Origin: Marmoricola endophyticus
GTDB taxonomy: Bacteria > Actinomycetota > Actinomycetes > Propionibacteriales > Nocardioidaceae
DNA: 64,000 nucleotides
Reading direction: 5' to 3'
NCBI RefSeq assembly: GCF_014644415.1
Contig: NZ_BMKQ01000001.1
Location: 2,047,556 to 2,111,555 of the forward strand
The number at the start of each line of letters is the position of its first letter. Position 1 is the stretch's first letter. Both the position numbers and the translations under genes were made by a program. Under the pieces are notes generated by a model. It was not told the origin of the DNA. It worked only from the letters and a program-made list of their open reading frames with translations, and searched no databases. Shown one piece after another: positions 53,006 through 61,971 of this stretch.

Positions 53006-53730
53006 TCCTGGGCCGCCAGCACCTCGGCGAGGTGCATCGTGCGCACCCCGGACCGCTGCCGCTCCATCAGCCCGCCGAGGTGCATCAGGCAGGACGAGTC
53101 GCCGGCGACGAGCACCTCGGCGCCCGTCTCGCGCACGTGCCGCACCTTGTCGGCGCCCATCGCGATCGAGGTGTCGGCGTTCTTCACCGCGAAGGTCCCG
53201 CCGAACCCGCAGCACTGGTCGGCGTACGGCAGCTCGCGCAGCCGCAGGCCGCGTACCTCCTCGAGCAGCCGCCGGGGCCGGTCGCCGACACCGAGCATCC
53301 GCAGCGAGTGGCAGGTGGGGTGGTACGTCACCTCGTGCGGGTACGACGCCCCGACGTCGGTCACCCCGAGGACGTCCACCAGGAACTCGGTCAGCTCGTA
53401 GACCCGCGGCGACAACGACGCGACCGCCGCCTGCAGCCCCGCGTCACCCGACCGCCGGGCCACGAGCCCGTGCTGGTGCCGCGCCGACCCGGCGCACGAC
53501 CCCGAGGGGGTCACCACAGCGTCGTAGGAAGAGAACGCCGAGACGAACGACCGCACCGCCGGCACCGCCTCGTCCAGGTAGCCGGTGTTGACCATCGGCT
53601 GACCGCAGCAGGTCTGCGCCTCGGGGAACTCGACGTCGACCCCGAGACGACGCAGCAGCGTCACCACCGCCTGCCCGACGTGCGGGAACAGAGCGTCGTT
53701 GAGGCAGGTCACCTGCAGGGCCACCCTCAT
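53002..53730 (-). CDS. lutA: LutA, CCG-domain (Fe-S) protein of lactate utilisation
   Basis: 242 aa. Two CCG domains: TCCGQPMVNTGY and QCCGFGGTFAVK, with TYHPTCHSLRMLG and VAGDSSCLMHLGG. Heterodisulfide-reductase-like subunit of LutABC. ATG at 53730 overlaps the galM stop (ATGA), so the lut genes are translated after the epimerase gene. No LutR-type regulator is visible. Confidence 0.92.
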   Translation of the reverse strand: MRVALQVTCLNDALFPHVGQAVVTLLRRLGVDVEFPEAQTCCGQPMVNTGYLDEAVPAVRSFVSAFSSYDAVVTPSGSCAGSARHQHGLVARRSGDAGLQAAVASLSPRVYELTEFLVDVLGVTDVGASYPHEVTYHPTCHSLRMLGVGDRPRRLLEEVRGLRLRELPYADQCCGFGGTFAVKNADTSIAMGADKVRHVRETGAEVLVAGDSSCLMHLGGLMERQRSGVRTMHLAEVLAAQE

Positions 53731-54749
53731 GCGTCGACCGCCGAGAAGTGCCACTCGATCCGCGCGCTCCAGGTCTCGCCGGGTCGCAGCACGCACCCGG
53801 GCAGAGCCGGCCGGTTCGGCGAGTCCGGCGGCACCTGCGGCTCCAGCGCGAGCCCGGCGTGCCGCTCGATCGGGTGCCCGGCCAGCGACCGGGTGCTGCC
53901 GTCGAGGAAGTTCCCGGTGTAGACCTGCAGCGCGGGCCGGTCGCTGCGCACCTCGAGACGGGTGCGGGTCGCCGGTGAGACCACCTCGGCGACCGTACGC
54001 ATCCCCGTGCCGGCCGGTACCACGTCGTGGTCGACACCACCGGCGTCGGCGAGCTGCGGGTGCGTCGCGGCGAGCACGTCGCGTACCCGCGGACCGCCGC
54101 GCAGGTCGAAGGGGGTGCCGTCGACCGGCTCCTCCTCGCCGGTCGGGATGCCCGCGGCGTCGACCGGCGTCCACTGCTCGGCGGGCACCCGCAGCAGGTG
54201 GTCCAGCACGCTGGTGCCCGCCACGTCCCCGTCGAGCGCGAAGTAGCAGTGACTGGTCAGGTTGACGATGGTCGGGGCGTCGGTGGTCGCCCGCAGGTCG
54301 ACGAGGACGCTGCTGCCCTCGACGGCGTACGACGCCCGCGCCTGCAGGCGCCCCGGGTAGCCCTGGTCTCCGTCGGGGCTGACCAGCGTCAGCTCGACCC
54401 GGTCGGCGTCGTGGCGCACGACCTCCCAGCGCCTGCGGTCGAAGCCGTCGGGACCGCCGTGCAGGTGGTGGCCGCGGTCGTTGACCCCCAGACGGTGCTC
54501 GACGCCGTCGAGCACCAGGTGGCCCTCGGCGATCCGGTTGGCGTAGCGGCCGACGACGGCGCCGAGGTAGTCGGTCGAGTCGAGGTACTCCTGCTCCGTC
54601 GCGTGCCCGAGCACCACGTTGCGGCGCACGCCGTCGCCCCCGGTGACCACCAGTCGCTGGACGGTCGCGCCCTGCTCGAGCACGTCGAGCTCGACTCCGT
54701 CGGCCGACCCCACGCGCAGCCGGGTCCCCTGGGCCGTGTCGTCGGTCAC
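53727..54749 (-). CDS. galM: Aldose 1-epimerase (GalM-like)
   Basis: 340 aa. YLGAVVGRYANRIAEG, GHHLHGG with the catalytic His, NLTSHCYFAL with the second His, and LALEPQVPPDSPNRP with the catalytic Glu. Interconverts alpha and beta anomers of hexoses. GTG at 54749. The coupling to lutA by ATGA is unusual, since the two functions are not linked biochemically. Confidence 0.9.
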   Translation of the reverse strand: MTDDTAQGTRLRVGSADGVELDVLEQGATVQRLVVTGGDGVRRNVVLGHATEQEYLDSTDYLGAVVGRYANRIAEGHLVLDGVEHRLGVNDRGHHLHGGPDGFDRRRWEVVRHDADRVELTLVSPDGDQGYPGRLQARASYAVEGSSVLVDLRATTDAPTIVNLTSHCYFALDGDVAGTSVLDHLLRVPAEQWTPVDAAGIPTGEEEPVDGTPFDLRGGPRVRDVLAATHPQLADAGGVDHDVVPAGTGMRTVAEVVSPATRTRLEVRSDRPALQVYTGNFLDGSTRSLAGHPIERHAGLALEPQVPPDSPNRPALPGCVLRPGETWSARIEWHFSAVDA

Positions 54750-54758
54750 TCCGCGACG

Positions 54759-55193
54759 CTAGCAGCGCCGGCCGTCGAAGAACCCCTCCAGGAGGGCGGT
54801 CGACTCCTCCGCCAGGACACCGCCGAGCACCTCGGGGCGGTGGTTCAGCCGGCGGTCGCGGACCACGTCCCACAGCGAGCCGACGGCGCCGGCACGGTCG
54901 TCGTACGCCCCGAAGACCAGCCGCTCGACCCGCGAGAGCACGACCGCGCCGGCGCACATCGTGCACGGCTCGAGCGTGACGACCAGCGTGTGCCCGCTCA
55001 GCCGCCACTCGCCGGCGTGCCGGGCGGCCTCGCGCAGTGCGACCACCTCGGCGTGGCCGGTCGGGTCGCCGTCGCGCTCGCGCAGGTTGTGCCCGCGGCC
55101 GACGACGACGCCGTCCGGGTCCAGCACCAGGGCCCCGACGGGCACGTCATCGTGCCCGGCCGCGAGCGCGGCCTCGACCAGCGCCTCGCGCAT
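54759..55193 (-). CDS. tadA: tRNA-specific adenosine deaminase (TadA-like)
   Basis: 144 aa from ATG 55193, which has GGGAG 6 bases upstream; GTG at 55226 would add 11 residues but shows no ribosome-binding site. Zinc site HAEVVAL and [15 protein letters not shown] with the catalytic Glu; [13 protein letters not shown] and [11 protein letters not shown] match TadA. Deaminates A34 of tRNA-Arg(ACG) to inosine. Followed after 9 bases by galM. Confidence 0.87.
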   Translation of the reverse strand: MREALVEAALAAGHDDVPVGALVLDPDGVVVGRGHNLRERDGDPTGHAEVVALREAARHAGEWRLSGHTLVVTLEPCTMCAGAVVLSRVERLVFGAYDDRAGAVGSLWDVVRDRRLNHRPEVLGGVLAEESTALLEGFFDGRRC

Positions 55194-55278
55194 CGCCGGC
55201 TCCCACCAGCCCGATCGCCCCACCACGGCATCGAGTCTGGCAGGAGCCGTCGACTGCGCGGACCACTACGGTGGACCC

Positions 55279-55920
55279 ATGGACGTCCACGTCGTCGACC
55301 ACCCGCTCGTCTCCCACAAGCTGACGACGCTGCGCGACACCGAGACCGACTCCCCCACGTTCCGGCGGCTGGCCGACGAGCTGGTCACGCTGCTGGCGTA
55401 CGAGGCCACCCGCGGTGTGCGCGTGCGCGACGTGACCGTGCAGACGCCGGTGTCGCCGGCCCACGGCGTGACGCTGGCCCACCCGAAGCCGCTCGTCGTG
55501 CCGATCCTGCGCGCCGGGCTCGGGATGCTCGACGGGATGATGCGGCTGCTGCCGACGGTCGAGGTCGGCTTCCTCGGGATGGTCCGCGACGAGGAGACGC
55601 TGCGCGCCTCGACGTACGCCGAGCGTCTGCCGGGCGACCTGTCCGGGCGCCAGTGCTACATCCTTGACCCGATGCTCGCCACCGGCGGCACGCTCGCTGC
55701 GGCGATCAGCTTCCTGGTCGACCGCGGCGCCGACGACATCACCGCGATCTGCCTGCTCGCCGCCCCCGAGGGCTGCGCGAACCTCGAGACGGGCCTGGCC
55801 GAGGTCGGCGTCCCCGTCCGCGTGGTCACCGCCGCCATGGACGAGAGGCTCGACGAGAACGGCTACATCGTCCCCGGGCTCGGCGACGCCGGCGACCGGC
55901 TCTACGGCGTGGCGCAGTAG
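55279..55920 (+). CDS. upp: Uracil phosphoribosyltransferase
   Basis: 213 aa. [16 protein letters not shown] start, [16 protein letters not shown]-binding [16 protein letters not shown] and the uracil-binding [13 protein letters not shown] end. Salvages uracil to UMP. ATG at 55279. Divergent from tadA (85 bases between); the kinase gene starts 5 bases after the stop. Confidence 0.95.
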   Translation: MDVHVVDHPLVSHKLTTLRDTETDSPTFRRLADELVTLLAYEATRGVRVRDVTVQTPVSPAHGVTLAHPKPLVVPILRAGLGMLDGMMRLLPTVEVGFLGMVRDEETLRASTYAERLPGDLSGRQCYILDPMLATGGTLAAAISFLVDRGADDITAICLLAAPEGCANLETGLAEVGVPVRVVTAAMDERLDENGYIVPGLGDAGDRLYGVAQ

Positions 55921-55925
55921 TCACC

Positions 55926-57230
55926 GTGGAGCGCGTGGTCGGGCCGCTGGGCGAGTTCCTCGAGAGAGGCTGGACCCGGCCCGCCCCGACCGCTGCGCAG
56001 CGTCGCGTCGACGCGCTGGTCGGCGTGGTGGGTGCGGTGGTCTGCGTCGCCTCCGTCGAGCTCTACCGCAGTGCGTTCGGCGCTCCCGCCGGTACGGACC
56101 GCTGGGCGGCGTACGTGCTGTTCGGCGTCGCGGGCCTGCTGCTCGCCGTGCGCCGCACCTGGCCGCTGACCTCGCTGGTGCTGCAGTCGGGGCTGTTCAT
56201 CGCGATCGGGCTGCTCTACAACGAGCTCGCGGCGACCTTCACCGTGCAGATGATCGTGTTCGCCGTGCTGTACGCCGCCTGGGCCTGGTCGCGCTCGCCG
56301 CGCGCGCTGTACGTCGTCACCGCGATCGTGCTCGTGGCGATGTTCGGCTGGCTGGTCCAGCAGCTGGTCGTCGCCGACCTGCCGCCGCTGCCGACACCGG
56401 GCGCGATCTCCCGGCGCACGGCGATGTTCGTCTACTCGCTGGCGGTGAACGTCGTCTACTTCTTCGGCGCCATCGCCTGGGGCCAGTCGGCGTGGCGCTC
56501 GACCCGGCGCCGTGCGGCACTGGCCGAGCAGCACGAGCGCGAGCGCCGGGTCGACGAGCGGCAGCGACGCCAGGCGGTCCGTGACGAGCGGGTGCGGATC
56601 GCGCGCGACCTGCACGACGTCGTCGCCCACCACATCAGCGGGATCGGTCTGCAGGCCACCGGCGCGGGCCGGGTGATCGCCGCCGACCCGGACGCCGCGC
56701 GCCTCGCGCTGGGCACGATCGAGTCCTCCTCCCGCGAGGCGGTCGCCCAGATGCACCAGCTCGTCGGGCTGCTGCGCGACGAGGAGGAGCTCGCGCCCTC
56801 GGACCGCGCGCCCCAGCCCGGGATCGCCGAGATCGCCGCGCTCGCCGACGACGACGCACGCCCGCACATCACCCACCGTGTCGTGGGGGAGCCGTTCCCG
56901 GTGCCGGGGACGGCGGCCCACTCGCTGTACAGGGTCGCCCAGGAGGCGGTCACCAACTCCCGCCGCCACTCGGGTGCGCGGGAGGCGACGCTCGTGGTGC
57001 GCTACCTCGGGTCCGACAGCCGGGACGCCGGACGCCAGGTCGAGCTGGAGCTGGTCGACGACGGCCGCGGCGCCAACCTCCGCGAGGGCCGCTCCACGGG
57101 TGGCGGCTACGGCCTGACCGGCATCCGGGAGCGCGTGGCCATGCACGGCGGGGTCGCCGACATCGGGCCGCGCCCGCAGGGCGGGTTCCGGGTGCGGGTA
57201 CGGATCCCGGTCGAGGAGTCCCCCCGGTGA
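55926..57230 (+). CDS. NarL-type sensor histidine kinase
   Basis: 434 aa. Four to five membrane helices (about residues 38-190), a basic coiled linker (HERERRVDERQRRQAVRDER), HisKA_3 with RIARDLHDVVAHHISG (His near 230) and an HATPase with LVDDGRGA and GGYGLTGIRERV. The sensor part is only membrane helices, as in intramembrane-sensing kinases. GTG start; GTGA overlap with the regulator gene. Confidence 0.88.
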   Translation: MERVVGPLGEFLERGWTRPAPTAAQRRVDALVGVVGAVVCVASVELYRSAFGAPAGTDRWAAYVLFGVAGLLLAVRRTWPLTSLVLQSGLFIAIGLLYNELAATFTVQMIVFAVLYAAWAWSRSPRALYVVTAIVLVAMFGWLVQQLVVADLPPLPTPGAISRRTAMFVYSLAVNVVYFFGAIAWGQSAWRSTRRRAALAEQHERERRVDERQRRQAVRDERVRIARDLHDVVAHHISGIGLQATGAGRVIAADPDAARLALGTIESSSREAVAQMHQLVGLLRDEEELAPSDRAPQPGIAEIAALADDDARPHITHRVVGEPFPVPGTAAHSLYRVAQEAVTNSRRHSGAREATLVVRYLGSDSRDAGRQVELELVDDGRGANLREGRSTGGGYGLTGIRERVAMHGGVADIGPRPQGGFRVRVRIPVEESPR

Positions 57231-57883
57231 GCGACGAGCAGCCCGTACGCGTGGTGCTGGTCGACGACCAGGAGCTGATCCGTACCGGCTTCCGGATGAT
57301 CCTCTCGGTCGAGCCCGGCATCGAGGTGGTCGGCGAGGCCGCCGACGGCGAGGCCGGCTGCCGCCTCGTGGCCGAGCAGGCTCCCGACATCGCCCTGATG
57401 GACGTGCAGATGCCGGGCCTGGACGGGATCGCGGCGACCGAGCGCGTCGTCGCCGACCACCCCGGCACGTCGGTGCTGATCCTCACGACCTTCGACGACG
57501 ACGAGTACCTCTTCTCGGCCCTGCGGGCCGGCGCAGCGGGCTTCCTGCTGAAGAACTGCCCGCCCGAGGACCTGGTGCACGCGATCCGTACCGTCGCCGA
57601 GGGCCACTCGCTGCTCGCACCCGAGGTGACCCAGCGCGTGATCGCCCGCTCGACGACCGGCGCCCCCGCGACCAGGGACCCGCGGCTGGACACCCTGACC
57701 GAGCGCGAGCGCGACGTGCTGGCGGCGATGGCGCGCGGGCTGAGCAACGCCGAGATCGCCGGCGAGATGTACCTCTCCTCGGCCACCGTGAAGTCGCACG
57801 TGTCGCGGATCCTCACCAAGATCGACGTCCGGGACCGCGTGCAGGCGGTCATCGCGGCGTACGAGTCGGGGCTGATGGAGTAG
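57227..57883 (+). CDS. NarL/LuxR-family response regulator
   Basis: 218 aa. Receiver with VLVDDQELIR, phospho-Asp in ALMDVQMPGLDG (near residue 58) and LLKNCPPEDL, then a LuxR helix-turn-helix (LTERERDVLAAMARGLSN, SSATVKSHVSRIL). Partner of the preceding kinase. Probably controls the ABC transporter genes starting 94 bases later. Confidence 0.9.
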   Translation: MSDEQPVRVVLVDDQELIRTGFRMILSVEPGIEVVGEAADGEAGCRLVAEQAPDIALMDVQMPGLDGIAATERVVADHPGTSVLILTTFDDDEYLFSALRAGAAGFLLKNCPPEDLVHAIRTVAEGHSLLAPEVTQRVIARSTTGAPATRDPRLDTLTERERDVLAAMARGLSNAEIAGEMYLSSATVKSHVSRILTKIDVRDRVQAVIAAYESGLME

Positions 57884-57896
57884 GCGCCGCGGGACC

Positions 57897-57920
57897 GGTC
57901 CCTCCTCCCACCGGAGGACC
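57897..57920 (+). terminator. Possible hairpin after the response regulator gene
   Basis: GGTCCCTCC pairs with GGAGGACC across a short loop with one bulged base, 14 bases after the stop. No U run follows, so it could be a weak or Rho-type stop or just a 5' leader hairpin of the ABC genes. Confidence 0.35.
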
Positions 57921-57977
57921 CCGGTTCACTCCCGCGGCCGATGCGGGCGGGCGGTCGGCTCTCCTAGCGTCGGGGAC

Positions 57978-58856
57978 ATGCTCGAAGCCACCTCCCTGAC
58001 CAGGGTCTTCGGCGACAAGCGCGTCGTCGACGCCGTGTCCTTCCGGGTCGAGCCCGGGCGGATCACCGGCTTCGTCGGCGCGAACGGCGCCGGCAAGACC
58101 ACCACGATGCGGATGCTGATGGGGGTCCTCGCCCCGACCTCCGGGACCGTGTCATGGGACGGCGAGCCGATCACCGTCGAGCGGCGTCGGACCTTCGGCT
58201 ACATGCCGGAGGAGCGCGGGCTGTACCCGCGGATGAAGGTGGGCGAGCAGCTGGTCTACTTCGCCCGCCTGCACGGCATGTCGACGTACGACGCGGGGAA
58301 GCGCACCGCGTCGCTGCTGGAGCACTTCGGGCTCACCGACCGCGCCGACGACCTCCTCGACGACCTGTCGCTGGGCAACCAGCAGCGGGTCCAGATCGCC
58401 GCCGCGCTGATCCACCGGCTGACCGCCCTCGTGCTCGACGAGCCGTTCAGCGGCCTGGACCCGCTGGCCGTCGACTCGATGACCGACCTGCTGCGCAACG
58501 AGGCGGCCGACCTGCCGCTGCTGTTCTCCAGCCACCAGCTCGACCTGGTCGAGCGGCTCTGCGACGACCTGATCGTGCTCTCCGCGGGACGCGTGGTCGC
58601 CTCGGGAGCCGTCGAGGAGCTCCGCGAGCGTGGCAGCGAGCAGTACCGCGTCGTCCTCGACGGCGAGGACGCCGCCTGGCTGCGCGACCTCGACGGCGTC
58701 GAGGTCAGCGACGTCGACGGCAGCACCGCGCTGCTGTCCCTCACCGGCCTCCCGCCCGCCGACCTGACCGCCGCCGTCGTCGCCAAGAGCCGGGTGCTCG
58801 AGGTCGCCCGCGTCCGCCAACCGCTGTCCGAGATCTTCCGGGAGGTCACCTCATGA
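57978..58856 (+). CDS. ABC transporter ATP-binding protein (NatA-like exporter)
   Basis: 292 aa. Walker A VGANGAGKTTTMRML, signature LSLGNQQRVQIAAAL, Walker B LVLDEPFSGLDP and SSHQLDLVERL. The C-terminal about 80 residues form the DUF4162-like extension seen in NatA/Yhi exporters. ATG start; ATGA overlap with the permease. Near the two-component genes, as for NatKR-NatAB. Confidence 0.9.
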   Translation: MLEATSLTRVFGDKRVVDAVSFRVEPGRITGFVGANGAGKTTTMRMLMGVLAPTSGTVSWDGEPITVERRRTFGYMPEERGLYPRMKVGEQLVYFARLHGMSTYDAGKRTASLLEHFGLTDRADDLLDDLSLGNQQRVQIAAALIHRLTALVLDEPFSGLDPLAVDSMTDLLRNEAADLPLLFSSHQLDLVERLCDDLIVLSAGRVVASGAVEELRERGSEQYRVVLDGEDAAWLRDLDGVEVSDVDGSTALLSLTGLPPADLTAAVVAKSRVLEVARVRQPLSEIFREVTS

Positions 58857-60058
58857 CGAACCCCACCACGACGCGGGGCCTGTGGCAGGTCGTCGCCCGC
58901 CGCGAGATGGCCACCGCCCTGCGCAGCAAGAGCTTCCTGATCTCCGGCGCCGTCCTCGTCGTCGCCATCGTGGCGATGATCGTCGTCTCCGGGTTCCTCA
59001 ACGGCCGCCCGCACGACGACACCGTCGCCGTCGTCGACGGCACCGGCCAGCGCGCGGTCGAGGCCGCCTCCGGCATCGCCGACCGGCTGCAGGAGGACAC
59101 CACGGTCACCGCCGACCGGGTCGCGGACCGCGGGGCGGCCGAGCGCGCCGTACGCTCCGGTGACGCCGACGCCGCGCTGCTCCCCACCCGCGACGGCTAC
59201 GAGGTCGTCGGCGACGACGACGTGGACTCGACCCTCGCGCAGGCCCTGCAGAGTGCCGTGCCCGCCACCGTGCTGAGCGCGAACGCGGCGGACCAGGACG
59301 TCGACCTCGCGAAGCTGCAGGCCGGGACGCAGACCACGCAGCGGCTCCTCGACGCCGGCCCGGAGGACGAGGGCGTCCGCACCGCGGCGTCGTACGTCTT
59401 CGTGGTGCTGTTCTTCGTCACCGCCATCGGCTTCGGCATGCAGATCGCCACCAGCGTCACCCAGGAGAAGGAGAGCCGGGTCGTCGAGATCCTCGCCGCC
59501 GCCGTGCCGATCCGGGCGCTGCTGTGGGGCAAGGTCCTCGGGTGGAGCGTGCTGGCCCTCGCCCAGGTCGTCGTGCTCGGCGTCGCGGCCACCATCGCGC
59601 TGGTCGCCACCGGCCAGACCGGCGCGCTGGGCCCGATCGCGCCGGCGCTGGGGTGGTACGTCGTCTTCTTCGTGCTCGGCTTCGTCGCGCTGAGCAGCCT
59701 GTGGGCGGCCGCGGGCTCCCTGGCCTCCCGCCAGCAGGACCTCCAGTCGACGACGGCGCCGGCACAGATGCTGCTCTTCGTGCCGTACATCGTCGCCTTC
59801 GTCGCCGGTGAGGGCGTCAAGACGGTGGTCTCGATGCTCCCGATCGCCTCCACGATGCTGATGCCCGGACGGTTGGCCGAGGGATCGGTCCCGCTGTGGC
59901 AGCTGCTGGTCGCGCTGGCGCTGACCGTGCTCGCCGCGGTCCTGCTGATCCGGGTCGGAGCGCGGATCTACGAGCGCAGCCTGCTGCGCACCGGGGGGAA
60001 GCTCGGCTTCGGAGAGGCGCTCCGCCTCTCCGACGAGCGGGAGCCGGCGACGCGCTGA
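58853..60058 (+). CDS. ABC transporter permease (NatB-like exporter)
   Basis: 401 aa. One N-terminal helix (LISGAVLVVAIVAMIVVSGF), an extracellular domain of about 150 residues, then five helices (IGFGMQIATSVTQEKESRVVEIL begins the second). VTQEKESRVVEILAAAV is typical of NatB/ABC-2 permeases. GGAGG precedes the ATG. Exports an ion or a small compound; NatAB exports sodium in Bacillus. Confidence 0.88.
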   Translation: MTNPTTTRGLWQVVARREMATALRSKSFLISGAVLVVAIVAMIVVSGFLNGRPHDDTVAVVDGTGQRAVEAASGIADRLQEDTTVTADRVADRGAAERAVRSGDADAALLPTRDGYEVVGDDDVDSTLAQALQSAVPATVLSANAADQDVDLAKLQAGTQTTQRLLDAGPEDEGVRTAASYVFVVLFFVTAIGFGMQIATSVTQEKESRVVEILAAAVPIRALLWGKVLGWSVLALAQVVVLGVAATIALVATGQTGALGPIAPALGWYVVFFVLGFVALSSLWAAAGSLASRQQDLQSTTAPAQMLLFVPYIVAFVAGEGVKTVVSMLPIASTMLMPGRLAEGSVPLWQLLVALALTVLAAVLLIRVGARIYERSLLRTGGKLGFGEALRLSDEREPATR

Positions 60059-60063
60059 GTCGT

Positions 60064-60149
60064 CCGAGAGGGTCCGCCGAGCCTCGACTCACAGGTTTCG
60101 GGCTTATGGTGATTCGCACCACTTCCCCGTACCGAACGGACCCTCTCGG
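60064..60149 (+). promoter_or_regulatory. 13-bp perfect inverted repeat in the amidase leader
   Basis: CCGAGAGGGTCCG at 60064-60076 and its exact complement CGGACCCTCTCGG at 60137-60149, immediately before the ATG at 60150. There is no purine-rich ribosome-binding site; its place is taken by the right arm. Either an operator pair or a hairpin that would mask the start of the mRNA. Confidence 0.55.
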
Positions 60150-61868
60150 ATGCGCCATCGCCGTCTCGCCCCGCCCCTGGCCACCCTCGCGCTCGTCGCG
60201 CCGGTCGCCCTGTCCGCCACCGTCTCCCTCCCGACCGCCCAGGCCGACGCGCCGGCGACGACCGCCACCGCCGCGTCCACCGCGTCCTCGGTCAAGGCCC
60301 CGAAGGTCAGCACGATCGACGTGCCGGCGGTGCCGGTCGCACAGCGCCGCGCCGTCACGGTCGCACCCGACGACGACAGCCCCGCCACCGCACCGGCGGC
60401 GCTCCCGCAGCAGGCCGTCGTCGCCGAGCGCGCGACCAAGGACTTCGGTCTCGTCGGCGTGACCTGGAAGCAGGGGACCGGCCAGGAGGACGTCCGCGTC
60501 CAGGTCCGTACCCGCAGCGACGGCACCTGGTCGGGCTGGACCGACCTCCACGTCGACACCGACACCGACGGCCCCTCGGCCGCAGGAACCCGCGCCGGCA
60601 CCGAGCCGTTGTGGGCCGGCGACGCGGACGGCGTCGCCGCCCGGGTGCTCGGCGCCAGCGGAAAGGCACCCCAGGACGTCGACCTGGTGCTGGTCGACCC
60701 CGGAGCGGCCTCGACGAGCACGGCTTCTGCGCGCACGGCGACCGCGGCACCCGCGGCAGTAGCGGCGTCGGCGCCGACGTACACCGGACAGCCCGCCGGG
60801 ATCATCAGCCGCGCCGGCTGGGGCGCCCGGGGTGGGACCAAGTGCGACTCGCCGGTCTTCGGCACCTACGAGAGCGGCGTGATCTTCCACCACACCGCCG
60901 GCTCGAACAGCTACACCAAGGCGCAGTCGGCCGGCATCGTCCGCTCCATCCAGGCCTTCCACATGGACGGCCGGGGCTGGTGCGACATCGGCTACAACTT
61001 CCTGATCGACAAGTACGGCCAGATGTTCGAGGGCCGCGGCGGCAGCGTCCGCAAGCAGGTGCGCGGTGCCCACGCCGGGAACTACGACGTCAACACCTAC
61101 GCCACCGGCGTCTCGATGATGGCCAACCTCGACACGGCGCAGCCGACGGCCGCCATGAAGAGCGCCGCCGTCCGGCTGATCGGGTGGCGGATCGGGACGT
61201 TCTACCTCCCCGCGACCGGCACGTACGGCGTCGCCAACGGCCGGCTGCAGCGCGTCTCGGGTCACCGCGACGTCTACAAGGTCGGCATCCGCCCGGCCAC
61301 CTCGACCGCCTGCCCCGGGAAGTACGGCTACGCCTGGCTCAACGCCAAGGGCGGGCTGCGCGACCAGGTGGCGTCGTACGTCTCGAACTACAGCACGCCC
61401 AACCGGATCAAGGCCCGTCAGCTCGGCGTCGCCACCACCGGCAACGTCTTCGAGGCGGAGTACCCCGACTCCGGCGGCTACGTCACCCGGATGGGTCGCG
61501 GGGTGCTCTACTCCCAGGGCACCCTCGGCTCGCACTGGATCCCGAGCGGACCGGTGCTCGCGGAGTACGGCGCCCTCGGCAACCAGCGCGGTGTCCTCGG
61601 CTTCCCCGGTGGCGAGATCGTCCCGGTCGGGAGCACCGCCTACCAGCGCTACAAGTTCGGCACGATCTACCGGGTCAGCAGCACCAAGGCCTGGGGCCTG
61701 ACCGGCCAGGTCGACCTGCGCTACCGCCAGCTCAACAGCCTGGCCGGCAAGCTCGGCACCCCCACCTCGCGAGTGGTCACCAGCGGCGTCAACCAGAGCG
61801 CCACCTTCACCGGCGGCACGATCGTCTACAACACCTCGACGCAGGCGTTCACGGTCACCTACAAGTGA
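60150..61868 (+). CDS. Secreted N-acetylmuramoyl-L-alanine amidase (PGRP) with LGFP repeats
   Basis: 572 aa. Signal peptide (about residues 1-32, ending PTAQADA). An Ala/Thr-rich region and a beta-rich domain (about 90-190) precede the PGRP/amidase_2 domain (about 210-400): RAGWGARGG, VIFHHTAGSN with a zinc His, GYNFLIDKYGQMFEGRGG, SGHRDVYK and ACPGKYGY. The C-terminal part has LGFP-type repeats (EYGALGNQRGVLGFPGGE). Cleaves the stem peptide from muramic acid, outside the cell; the LGFP repeats probably bind the wall. Start is ATG without a clear ribosome-binding site. Confidence 0.9.
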   Translation: MRHRRLAPPLATLALVAPVALSATVSLPTAQADAPATTATAASTASSVKAPKVSTIDVPAVPVAQRRAVTVAPDDDSPATAPAALPQQAVVAERATKDFGLVGVTWKQGTGQEDVRVQVRTRSDGTWSGWTDLHVDTDTDGPSAAGTRAGTEPLWAGDADGVAARVLGASGKAPQDVDLVLVDPGAASTSTASARTATAAPAAVAASAPTYTGQPAGIISRAGWGARGGTKCDSPVFGTYESGVIFHHTAGSNSYTKAQSAGIVRSIQAFHMDGRGWCDIGYNFLIDKYGQMFEGRGGSVRKQVRGAHAGNYDVNTYATGVSMMANLDTAQPTAAMKSAAVRLIGWRIGTFYLPATGTYGVANGRLQRVSGHRDVYKVGIRPATSTACPGKYGYAWLNAKGGLRDQVASYVSNYSTPNRIKARQLGVATTGNVFEAEYPDSGGYVTRMGRGVLYSQGTLGSHWIPSGPVLAEYGALGNQRGVLGFPGGEIVPVGSTAYQRYKFGTIYRVSSTKAWGLTGQVDLRYRQLNSLAGKLGTPTSRVVTSGVNQSATFTGGTIVYNTSTQAFTVTYK

Positions 61869-61914
61869 GTCGTGTGCTGGAGTGGTCGCCAGGGCGACCA
61901 CTCCAGCACACGAC
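61869..61914. repeat. 46-bp perfect palindrome, copy 1
   Basis: Arms of 22 bases, GTCGTGTGCTGGAGTGGTCG plus CC and the exact complement, around a 2-base AG centre, beginning directly after the amidase stop. It could work as a two-way terminator. A near-identical copy is at 62877-62922. Confidence 0.8.
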
Positions 61915-61971
61915 AGTGGGGCTGTGGACAGTCGTTCGCGCGGTCCCTGCTCGCTGGCCACACTCGCGGCC

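Noticed and set aside
61882-61971. Earlier start for the AbiEi-like protein inside palindrome copy 1
   Set aside because: It would add MVARATTPAHDS and non-family residues; ATG at 61972 opens directly with the family N-terminus.
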